Shown here piece by piece: positions 40,501-48,189 of a stretch of DNA of 64,000 bases. Made by a program: the position numbers and the translations under genes. The notes under the pieces are model-generated. The model did no database searches. It saw only the letters and a program-made list of their open reading frames with translations, and had not been told where the DNA came from. Source of the DNA: Cafeteria roenbergensis. Its lineage: Eukaryota > Sar > Bigyra > Bicosoecida > Cafeteriaceae. How positions within the stretch are numbered: the first letter of the stretch is position 1; the number at the start of each line of letters is the position of its first letter. The stretch spans positions 558,001 through 622,000 of the forward strand of contig VLTN01000004.1 in the NCBI GenBank assembly GCA_008330645.1, written 5' to 3'.

Positions 40501-40683
40501 GTCGCCGAGCGGAGCTGGGATCACGCGCACTGCCGGTGCCAGCTTCGCGCCCGTGCGATTCAGCCACGCTTCGAATGCGGTTGCTGCGTGTTTTGCCTGG
40601 CCCAAGTCGCGAGCTACGGAAGCCCCTGACAAAATGGCAAGCACGGCCAGGACGCGCGAAAATGAGCGCCAGGCCTTTCGCAT
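37594..40683 (-). CDS. SET-domain protein of SETD3/Rubisco-LSMT type with signal peptide
   Basis: A 1029-aa frame from the ATG at 40683. It starts with a classical signal peptide (RSFSRVLAVLAILSGASVA), unusual for a SET methyltransferase. The SET fold is seen from about 45 to 330: RAIEDIAEGQELLRIPLPFV, LSPWKPYIATLPERLLVPV and the closing block ITEDYGDTPSYVLFQHHGFI followed by PAINPFDCARV. The central Asn-His site common in this family is not evident; the place reads GADHIGYEPHSF. The remaining 650 residues are unrecognised, contain several Asn-X-Ser/Thr sites and Cys pairs such as ARCENCSSN, and are coded by DNA clearly lower in GC than the neighbours. It could be a secretory-pathway or plastid-derived-type methyltransferase or a catalytically dead relative. 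Confidence 0.75.
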   Translation of the reverse strand: MRKAWRSFSRVLAVLAILSGASVARDLGQAKHAATAFEAWLNRTGAKLAPAVRVIPAPLGDEQPGAQLRLRAIEDIAEGQELLRIPLPFVIWRGTAIGPSLPPAARRSIQLVLDGYAVAPGSGSPERGERLAPGARGEDMGLALFLMAHAALGDLSPWKPYIATLPERLLVPVSFGQSALEALQDPAVAGQARHSAWTRKRAFRQLAFALQRISAAVRSRLRAARKGKPKQSPASFSSFNWALSAVEARSLSLRGQKFLVPGADHIGYEPHSFRAAAQGARFLRYHKLEAPTGDAARAAASSGQPEHFVVLADHPIALGSVITEDYGDTPSYVLFQHHGFIPAINPFDCARVAVPHGLRRSALEGVSAQAERLTADFVVPPISVATAALMRELQVTLPATVCIRPGALPHHLTAALAIAGADDQARMPCSNLDSSPDLIRMQCVERILNSSEPLPGSSLTMLQWVNKATAAIAEATKAAFATSLEVDTAILAAADACSGHNASQLCVPMQEDDRAAVRFRRSRKLMLESVSTYFDRLSKVSRGTARDSQASSVSQRQGLTIEELDKNFRARCENCSSNVFVRAVVAGDGKTEQAILFPEADLPVGACISDSQVESGKGIIRQSLPYTGERPSAHWVAPTVGGGMESLDSRWLAMSLRSGKLVAEQQRSRDALTTALIKSEVHPGSCGLLSISKSTASRACRPEASGLPTWSDSLVKALHAAQLGGYRGSLAWQFLTMSLATLASLSGDRSPRGDAMIWPNSRRRSSRMRDTNLLADGLAGFQLAFQPASAGNEAIILTQELELLLSSSVITQLIGDRIVARTAGLANSSFVGVGEGLAPPPSLGILDFLDSSLSRLQVGLCRSSPWYGWQLSRLWQFGFSRQSIVVPVPGVPALAPQFDDFVAATTGLLAPEQRMECAALLLRQVLQARAKHPRTMTPVFGRLNGTGVDISREADGRAFEAVSLLFAKDEARFRTFASFKPTGLGDGPHLCALHEPVGGGPHTSAGGCGICVACGQPAGMLAEVGWLVL

Positions 40684-40752
40684 CTCGGCCTGTGCGGTCG
40701 CGTGCTCGGGAGAGGGCGTTGGCGTGGAGTCGATACTTGATTCTTGTGCAAG
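40684..40752. promoter_or_regulatory. Very short divergent promoter between SET and BTB genes
   Basis: 69 bp between the two start codons as chosen; if the BTB gene starts at the in-frame ATG at 40828 the spacer is 144 bp. Any shared promoter must overlap 5' UTRs or coding sequence. Confidence 0.3.
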
Positions 40753-43509
40753 ATGCAGTCGCTGAGCAGGTGCCGTCCGCAGTGGGCGCTGTCGCCCGGC
40801 AATGCACGTGCGGAGCGGGCCGAAGACATGCACCGGCTCCGCGGCATGTTGGACATCATCTCCCTTCTCTTGCCGGAGCGGGTTCCGTGCGCCTTGCGCG
40901 ACGCAAGGGAGGAAGTGTCGGCCGCTCCGCCCAGCTCGCCGTGGGCAGGCGTCTGCCTTTGGGTTGGAGCAAGCGATCGCACTTCGGTGTCAACTGCAGA
41001 CTCTGGTGACGACACCGCCTCCAAAGTGGCCGGGTTCGCTTGTCTTGTGCATGCGGGGGTGTTGGGATCCTTTTCGCGACTCCTGGGATCGGAAATTTCG
41101 TCAGCGTTGCCCAGCCAGACCGTTGTGGTGCTTGACCGCGACCCCGACGCGGTGTGGGCGGTTATCCAAGGAGCTTACGCTGCGAAAGTGTCCGTTCCGG
41201 GGTCGTGCTCCCCGAGCGAGTTTAGCATTCGCATTTTCGAGGCAGCTCGGCGGCTGGAGGCCACGGAGTTGCAGTACGCATGCGTGGCGGCGATTTGCGA
41301 CCACGGGCCGACGCCCTGCGTGCTCTCCCTTCTCTCCAGCTCGCCGCCCGTCGGGGAGGCGGGCAGCCGCGCGGCCATGACATCGGTCGTCGGCCACGGC
41401 GTCGCCGCCTTTGCGTACCCTGAGTGGCAAGCGATTCCGGTCGAGCAGTTTCAGCAGCTGATTGCGAAAATTGTCGCCGCCAAGCCGGGGTCCGGCCCGG
41501 ACGTGGTTCTTGGAGCGCTGCTATGGGCCGCTGGGCAGCTGCCGAAGGGGGCGCTGCCGGAGCCCGCCCAGACTGCCATTCATAGGGCCAGGGCTGCCCT
41601 CGCGGCCCGCAGTCGCCCGGCAGTCGTGCTCCGCGCGGGCTCCGGTGAGGAGGCCGACGCAGGCAGCCGGACGCCGTGGGCGGTGCAGATCCTGTCAGTT
41701 GCAGGGGCCGGCGAGGCGCTCCGACCCCCCCTGGAGCGGGCTGGGGCCCTGGGCGAGTTGCCATTCCACGAGTTTGAGCTGCCTGCGCTGCTTTCCTCGG
41801 TGTTCCCCAGCGGGCTGCTCCGGGGCAGCCACCGCCTCGCAGCCGTACTGCGACGAAGCGGCTTCGGCAAGGAGGCCCCCGAAGCCGCGGCCGCAGCGGC
41901 GATCCCGCCTGACCTGGCGCTGGTCGCCAGCGGGCCGGCAGTGCTGCTCAGCCCCTCGCTCGCGGTGCGCAGGCGGCCGGTCCTGTCCACTGTCACCGTT
42001 GACGTGGAGTCGTCTGCGCCCGAGCGCGTTGCCAGTGCCGTCAGCGCCGCCGATGAGGACGTCAGCACTGCTCACATCCCGCCGGTGTGGGGAGATGACG
42101 GGCCTCGCCTGCCGCCGACGGTCCCTATCGGGGCCGTCCCCCTGAGCATGAGCGTCGTGTGCGCCGAGGGCGAGCGGGGGGTCTCTCGCCTGCACGGCGC
42201 TCGCCTGGTGGTGGCGGCGGCGAGCACTGACGCCGGGGCAAGGCTCGAGGCCGCTGCGGCGGCCACGTCCCCATTCGGCGCGAGCGGGTTCCTCAGCGAC
42301 GTATCAAGCCTCTCGCGGGCCGCGGAGGCGGTTTCGATGAGGCTTGCGCGGTTCCACTCGCTCAAGGCAGCATGCGTGGCCTTGGACGCACTTGCCGCTG
42401 CCGAGACCAGAGGCCGTCTGCTTGTGTGCGTGGGCCAGCACCCCGGCAGCCCCGGCTTCGTCGGGACGCTGCTCGTCGTCGTGGGTTGCCCCTCGGCGGT
42501 GTGTGGCGGCGGGGGAGGCGCCAGCGCCAGCGCCGCGGGAGACGCAGAGGCCGCGGGGCGCGTCTTGTCCCTCGAGACGTGGAAGTGGCTCAGCGGAACG
42601 TCCGGGCTCGCTATCGTTGGTCCAACCTCGAGCCGCATGGCTGCCGGCAAGGCCATGCGGATCACTCGCGGCGCCGGAGCAGCAGCGGCCGCGGCGGCCG
42701 CGGCGCCCTCACAGGCAGCGGCGGCGGGGTCCGGGGCCCGAGCTACAAACCGCAAGGCGAAGAGGCCGGGGCGCGGCCCTCGTGCCGCCGCCGTCGCCGA
42801 CATGGATGATGACGGCGGCTCCACTGGCTCAGCAGACTCTCGTGGCAAGCGTCGCAAGGGCGGGAAGCGTGCAAAAACTCGCAGACGGTCTGACACGCCC
42901 GCTGCCGACGCGCCAGCAAGGCGGGGTGGCGCCGAGCGCCGCACGGCGGAGGCAGACCTTCTCACGCTAGCGCGCCCTCCACGGGGCGGCGCTCCTACTG
43001 CAGCCCCCGGCGGCCCGGCTGGCCACGCTTCTTGCGACTGTTGGCCGTTCTTCGGCGCGCGGTCCGAGTACAGCTCCGAACCCGGCGACCCCGACGCGCC
43101 GGCGGTGATGTGCGGGAGACGCCTTGCCCTGCTGCGGTCGTCGTTGCAGCCCGCCGGGGCATCCCGGTGCGACTCGCTTGAAGCACTGAGGAAGTTCCTG
43201 CTCAGCGTAGGGCAATTCGCATCCGCGCGCTCGCGCCCCGATACCCTTGAGAGCATTGACCTCGTCGTAGAGGGGACCGTTCCCCTTCCGACCATTAACT
43301 CCCTGGTGCTTTGCAAGGCCGGCGGGCGCGCAGGGCAGGCTGGCGGCGCCTCGCTTGCTGTGCTGCACTGCCAGTGTTTCGTCTCGGCGGCGGACCCGAC
43401 GATCACCGCCGCTATCGCCCGCGCGGGCCCTGACTTCGCGTGCCTGTCCCGATGCGATCTACCGAACGGCGACGCGATTGCCGCTGTGTGGGCGTGGGCC
43501 AGAGTTTGA
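40753..43509 (+). CDS. BTB/POZ-domain protein, 918 aa
   Basis: One exon from the ATG at 40753 (alternative 40828). Residues about 94-190 form a BTB/POZ fold: AGFACLVHAGVLGSFSRLLG, VVVLDRDPDAVWAVIQGAYA and FEAARRLEATELQYACVAAI, all in the usual order. A BACK-like helical stretch follows (VEQFQQLIAKIVAAKPGSGP). The middle is Ala/Ser/Val-rich with possible beta structure. Residues 690-770 hold basic clusters (RGKRRKGGKRAKTRRRSD), a probable nuclear localisation signal. The C-terminal 180 residues look folded, with several Cys and a strand pattern ending DAIAAVWAWARV. BTB-BACK proteins often act as Cullin-3 adaptors, but no Kelch or MATH partner domain is visible, so the role is open. Confidence 0.75.
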   Translation: MQSLSRCRPQWALSPGNARAERAEDMHRLRGMLDIISLLLPERVPCALRDAREEVSAAPPSSPWAGVCLWVGASDRTSVSTADSGDDTASKVAGFACLVHAGVLGSFSRLLGSEISSALPSQTVVVLDRDPDAVWAVIQGAYAAKVSVPGSCSPSEFSIRIFEAARRLEATELQYACVAAICDHGPTPCVLSLLSSSPPVGEAGSRAAMTSVVGHGVAAFAYPEWQAIPVEQFQQLIAKIVAAKPGSGPDVVLGALLWAAGQLPKGALPEPAQTAIHRARAALAARSRPAVVLRAGSGEEADAGSRTPWAVQILSVAGAGEALRPPLERAGALGELPFHEFELPALLSSVFPSGLLRGSHRLAAVLRRSGFGKEAPEAAAAAAIPPDLALVASGPAVLLSPSLAVRRRPVLSTVTVDVESSAPERVASAVSAADEDVSTAHIPPVWGDDGPRLPPTVPIGAVPLSMSVVCAEGERGVSRLHGARLVVAAASTDAGARLEAAAAATSPFGASGFLSDVSSLSRAAEAVSMRLARFHSLKAACVALDALAAAETRGRLLVCVGQHPGSPGFVGTLLVVVGCPSAVCGGGGGASASAAGDAEAAGRVLSLETWKWLSGTSGLAIVGPTSSRMAAGKAMRITRGAGAAAAAAAAAPSQAAAAGSGARATNRKAKRPGRGPRAAAVADMDDDGGSTGSADSRGKRRKGGKRAKTRRRSDTPAADAPARRGGAERRTAEADLLTLARPPRGGAPTAAPGGPAGHASCDCWPFFGARSEYSSEPGDPDAPAVMCGRRLALLRSSLQPAGASRCDSLEALRKFLLSVGQFASARSRPDTLESIDLVVEGTVPLPTINSLVLCKAGGRAGQAGGASLAVLHCQCFVSAADPTITAAIARAGPDFACLSRCDLPNGDAIAAVWAWARV

Positions 43510-43628
43510 ATGCCAAGCCCAGCAATCCAGCAGCTGCAGAGCCAAAGCGCAAGTTGCTGCCGCGCCAATGCGATTCCAGGGCACTGGCCTGACCCACCCG
43601 CGGCAGGCTGTATTGGGGCGGCTCTCGC

Positions 43629-46139
43629 ATGGCTTCCCGGGCGGACGCGCGGGGGCAGATGCCTGCTGCGGCCACAGACCCGGCTGTGGTCAAGCTTGTG
43701 TTGGACCGAACGTACCGGCGATTGCGCAGCGACATCGAGCAAGCCCACGGTCCGAGCCCCGAGATCATGGGGACGATTCGGTGAGCAGCCCGGCCGCGCG
43801 CATCGCAGCTCCCCGCGCGCGAGAGCGCGGGGCACTGGAACTCAAGCGCGCGCTTTCGGGCGCGGCGAGCTGAAGTTGAGGCAGGCTCGGAAATGACGCT
43901 GCGCGGGCAACCTGCGGCCCGGCCTGGCGTGCGCGCACCCACGACCGCAGCCAGCGACAGCGCAGTGCGTGTGCCTCGTTCCCCGCGCGTGCCCTCGTTC
44001 TCCGCGCGCCGCAGCCGCTCGATGCAGGCGCTTCACCGCGAGGCCGAGGCCGACCTCAAGGCGCGCGAGCGCCATGCCCGCTGGCTCGCTGGCGAACCTG
44101 GAAAGATGTGCAGCTGCTGCGGTGCATCCAACCCTCCGGCAGCTCGATTTTGCGGGGCGTGCGGCGCTTCCGCCCAGGCGCAAGCTGCTGCCGGACAACA
44201 CAAGCCCGACCCCGCTTCCGCTCGCGCGCAGGCCGCACCCCCCGCTTCAGCCCCTGAGCCGGAGCCACCAGTTGCTGTGCCCCTCAAGAAGCGGTCGCCT
44301 CAGCCTGGCAGCAGCGCCCCTGCCCCCGCCCCTGCGGCCCCTCCCGCTGCCCCGTCGCGAATCAGCGCCCCGGCCGTTCCCGCGCTCGAGGCGCGGTTGG
44401 CCGACCTGAAGACGTCTGCTCTCAAGGCAGCCCTTCGGCGCTGTGGCGAGGAGGCGCAGCTGGCGCGCGTGACCGAGAAGCGCGACCTCGTGAACATCGT
44501 TGCCGAGCTGGTGCGGAAGCGGGGCGAGGAGGCTGTGCTCGGCGGCAGCGACGACGCGGCGGGCGGCAGCACGCCAGGCACCTCCGCCGGCCGGCCCGAC
44601 GGCTCGCCCTCCGTGGGCGGCGGATCATCGCGAGTGGCGTCCCCCGTCGCGCCCGTGCATCGGCACACCGACTCGGGGCGCACTTCTCGCTCTGCAGGGC
44701 AGGCGGCCCAGCAGCCGGCGATGGCCGCGCGGCACGCCAGCACGCCGTCGGCGCCTGCACCGGCTCCTGCAGCCGCGTCCCCCGGCCGGTCCAAGTCGCG
44801 TCCCAACGGCGCGCGGGCCACCAGTCGCTCCCGCGGCGCATCCTCGGCCCGCACCCGCAGCCGCGCTCGCTCGCGCAGGTCGGGAGACACCTCCGCGAGC
44901 GTGGCATCGAGCGCTGCGACGGCCCCGGGCGCTGGCGGGATGGACGCCATGCTTGCCCGCCGCGAAGCGCAGCGGCAGAGCCTCGCGCGCCAGCAGGAGC
45001 AAGAGCGCGAGGAGGCGAGGCTGCGCGAGGAGGCGGAGAGGGCGCAGCGGGAGGCGGCGGCGGCGCGCCGGCCGCGGGGAGCCAGGCGGGGCCGCCCCAC
45101 AGTGCCCGTGGCCAAGCCGGAGCAGGCGTTTGCTGAGGCCCCCACCCCTGCCCCCGCGACCGCAAGGCCGGAGCCGCGTCCTGCCGAGTCGGCGCGCCGG
45201 CCGCACGCCGCAGCTGCGCCGCTCCCTGGCAATCCGTTCGGCGGCCCCGCTCCCGCAGTGGCGCCGGCGCCCGGCAACCCGTTTGGGGAGTTTGGCATCG
45301 GCGAGAAGACCCACGCCGCCAGCTCCAGCGGCACCTCTCAGCCGGGAAATCCGTTTGCCTACTCATACGTCGCTCCAAAGAAGGCGCCTGCTCCAGCACC
45401 GGCCCCGGCCCCGGCGCCAGCGCAACCCCCTGTCCCAGCTCCAGCCCCGGCCCCGGCCCCGGCCCCGGCCCCATCGGCATCTGCTCCGGCCCCGCGCGTT
45501 GCGGCGCCCGGCAACCCGTTTGCAGCCGCCCATGCTGCCTCCGGAGCGGGAGGCAGCCCCGAGGCTGCAGACGAGGACTGCACGCTCGAGCCAGGAATGC
45601 TGACCGTGGAGCAGGCGTGGGAGCGGGCACTGGATGCCAGCGGGGCGGAGTACTTTTGGCACACGCGCACGCGGGAGCGGCGCTGGCAGCGACCCGACCT
45701 GCGGCTCCATATCGCCGCAGAAAAGCGGCGCCTGGCGCACGAGCGCAGCGTGGAGGCCCGCCGGGCTGAGCGGGCAGCAGCCGAGCGGGAGGCCTCTGCG
45801 GAGGCTGCTGCTGCAGAGTCTGTCAAAGCAGCTGCCAAGCCCCGCGTTCGCCAGTGGGCGCTGGACGCGGGGTGGCAGTACGGCAAGCACAAGCCCGTCA
45901 AGGGAGTGGCGCCGCAACTGGCGCTGGCCAGGCTGCTGGCGTCCGTTCACACGTTGCCCCACTGCGTTCTCAAGGCCCTGACAGTGGACCCGAGCTCCCG
46001 TTCGTCTATTCTCAAGGCCTACAAGCGGGCCCTTCTGACGATGCATGTCGACAAGCTCGTCGGCAGGTCGGTCGCTGAGCGCACCGTTTGCGAGGCCGCT
46101 CTCGCGGAGATCTCCGCTGCCAAGGCAGCAATGCCATAG
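43629..46139 (+). CDS. Auxilin-like endocytic protein: zinc ribbon, NPF motifs, WW and degenerate J domain
   Basis: Two exons, 43629-43780 and 44015-46139, join in frame (GTGAGC donor, pyrimidine-rich CAG acceptor) into 758 aa. Exon 1 reads MASRADARGQMPAAAT and ends RRLRSDIEQAHGPSPEIMG. Domains in order: a zinc ribbon (MCSCCGASNPPAARFCGACG, about 81-101); a SAP-like helix pair (LKTSALKAALRRCGEEAQLA, about 180-218); Ser/Arg/Pro linkers and a charged helix; four Asn-Pro-Phe motifs (PGNPFGG, PGNPFGE, PGNPFAY, PGNPFAA), the ligand of EH domains; a WW domain (AWERALDASGAEYFWHTRTR, about 585-615); and a C-terminal auxilin-type J domain (LARLLASVHTLPHCVLKALT, then KAYKRALLTMHVDKL). The J-domain HPD motif is HVD. 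A clathrin-uncoating or vesicle role is likely; Hsp70 stimulation is doubtful. Confidence 0.82.
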
Positions 46140-46367
46140 CACGACTGTGAGTGGCTTCTCGAAGGCGTTTCCTGCTGCGTGACTGCATTTCCATCGCTGC
46201 GCGACGCAAAACGGCGGGCAGCCACGCAGCGTCGCGAGGGCCACCGCAAGCGACCGCGGACAGAGCCGCAAGCCAACCTGCCGCTTCGTCCAAAGTTCCA
46301 CGCCCGCGCGCCCCCGCCCACTCAGCAGGCCCCCGACCGCAACGCCCGCTCGCCTGCGCTTGTTTTG

Positions 46368-47791
46368 ATGGAGTGCAAGTGTGTGTCTTGCGGGCTGGAC
46401 TTTGGCGGCGAGGGGGATGCCCTGCGCGAGCACTACCGCTCCGACCTTCACCGGTACAACCTGAAGCGCCGCGCTGTCGACCTGCCGCCGGTCGACGCGG
46501 CCATCTTCCAGAGGAAGCGCGACGCCGCTGCTCGCGCGCTACTGGCGGCGGAGGAGTCGGCGGCCCAGCCCAAGGTGCTGGTTTGCCCCATTTCTGGCAA
46601 GCGCTTCAAGACGCTCGCCCAGTTCGAGCAGTACAAGGGCAGCAAGAAGTACAAGGCCCTCGCCGCCGAGGCAGCGCGCAAGGCTGCGGCAGCTGCCGAG
46701 GCTGGGGAAGGCGCGGCGGGAGGCGCTGCTGCTGCCGCCGCCGCGTCTGCAGGCGACGACGAGACCGAGAAGGAGGCGCCGCCTGACTTTGAGAAGATGA
46801 ACGAGAAGACGCACTGCATGTTTGACAACGTGGAGGTTGGGAGCCTTGAAGAGTGAGTCCCCTGCGCAGCGAGGGGCAGTTCGCCAGGGCTGTGACGCGC
46901 TCCCGCCAGAAGCGCGCCGCTCGCCGCGGGCGCCTGCTTCCTGTGTGTGGCAAGTGCTTCCTGCCTCCGCCCTGCTCCCCTCCCCTCGTTCCACCCGCAG
47001 GCACGTGCGCCGCGTGCGCATGCTGTACGGCTTCGTCATCCCCGACGAGGAGTACCTGACGGACCTGCAGGGGCTGTTCGAGTACTGCATGGCCAAGATC
47101 ATCGGCGGCCACGAGTGCCTCTACTGCAACAAGCGGTTCAGCGGCCCGCTCTCTTGCCAGCAGCACATGCGCGACAGCGCCCACTGCAGGCTCCCCATGG
47201 ACGTGGAGGGCGGCGAGCGCATGGACGAGTACGCCCCCTTCTTCGACTACGACGCCAAGGACGCCAAGAGCGGCTGGCTCAAGGACGGCGTCGAGGACCT
47301 GCCTTCAGGAGGTGAGCACTCGCGGCGCGAGACGCGCGCCGCGCGCCGCCCGCCCTGCCCGCCCTGCCCGCCCCAACCGCGCTGCGATCCGCCTCCCTCG
47401 CGCCCTCGCCCCTGCAGAGCTGCGCCTCGCCTCCGGCCGCATCCTCGGGAACAAGGCCCTGCAGCGCTACTACAAGCAGCGCCATCGCCCGGAGGCCCCC
47501 CGCGACCCGTCGATGCGTCTCGCGCTGGAGAACAGCCGCGCCGAGGTGGAGGGCAGGATGGTGCGCAAGTGGCTGGGCGCCGATTCCGACGCAGAGGTCA
47601 CGAGGGCGGGCAGGTGGGGCGCAACCGCGGCCCGCGCCCCCACGGTGTTCACCAAGGCGCAAAAGGCCACCAGGGCGGACGCAGCCAGGTCCATGCGCGT
47701 TCACGAGGACCTCAAGTTCGACACCGGCATGCGCCACAACAAGACGCAGTCCCGCTACTTCCGCATCCAGAACTTCCAGTGGGCAACATGA
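46368..47791 (+). CDS. ZNF622: ZNF622/REI1 60S ribosome maturation factor
   Basis: Cytoplasmic factor that frees the nascent 60S subunit of export and assembly factors and proofreads the peptide tunnel. Three exons, 46368-46852, 47001-47311 and 47418-47791, join in frame into 389 aa, near yeast Rei1 (393). Finger 1 is intact (CVSCGLDF...LREHYRSDLHRYNLKRR) with LPPVDAAIFQRKR after it. The second finger keeps the backbone (VCPISGKRFKTLAQFEQYK, GSKKYKAL) but has lost three of four zinc ligands. CMFDNVEVGSLEEHVRRVR then MLYGFVIPDEEYLTDLQGL is the conserved linker, also missing its second Cys. Finger 4 is intact (HECLYCNKRF...QQHMRDSAHC). The C-terminus has LRLASGRILGNKALQRYYKQ and ends near RYFRIQNFQWAT. 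Confidence 0.94.
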
Positions 47792-48189
47792 GCACCAGGA
47801 CCAGGCCGAGGCTGTGGTCATTGTGCGCAAGTTCCTGCTCTGTGTCTCCGTGCTCGTTTCCGTGCGTGTTCCCACAAAATTTTTGCATGGAAGCAGGCGC
47901 CCTTTGGCGATTCGTCGCGCAATCGAGTTCGTGGTCGCGTAGGGTCCGCAGAGTCGCCACCCCAAAAGCTGCAACCTCATGCTCGCACCGCGAGCCCAAC
48001 AGCGAATGTCGTTCCCTCAGTGCGACTGCCTCGGTTGCGCCGTTCGCGTCGCAGAGCTGCAGCAGCCTGCCGCTCCGGGGCACACTGCCGTTGCCACTGG
48101 GCACGCCTGGTGTGCTGCACTTCTGCATCGCAAGAACGGGCCGACGCTGGAGCCCAGGAGCTGCACGCCGGGTCTCGCTCGATGCGGCC
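47792..48189. other. Intergenic stretch with no gene seen
   Basis: About 400 bp between REI1 and the tubulin-ligase-like gene on the same strand. It includes an AT-richer patch with caaaatttttgcatgg near 47875-47890 that may belong to the REI1 3' UTR, and then the promoter of the next gene. Frames here are short and interrupted. Confidence 0.4.

Noticed and set aside
43893-44014. Start of the auxilin-like gene at the ATG at 43893
   Set aside because: The segment is basic and low-complexity, while the exon at 43629-43780 is protein-like and its phase fits the strong acceptor at 44014 exactly.
46822-48189. Extension of the TTLL gene upstream into REI1 as one 1264-codon frame
   Set aside because: The upstream part overlaps conserved REI1 exons in another frame, and the TTLL core begins just after the ATG at 48190.
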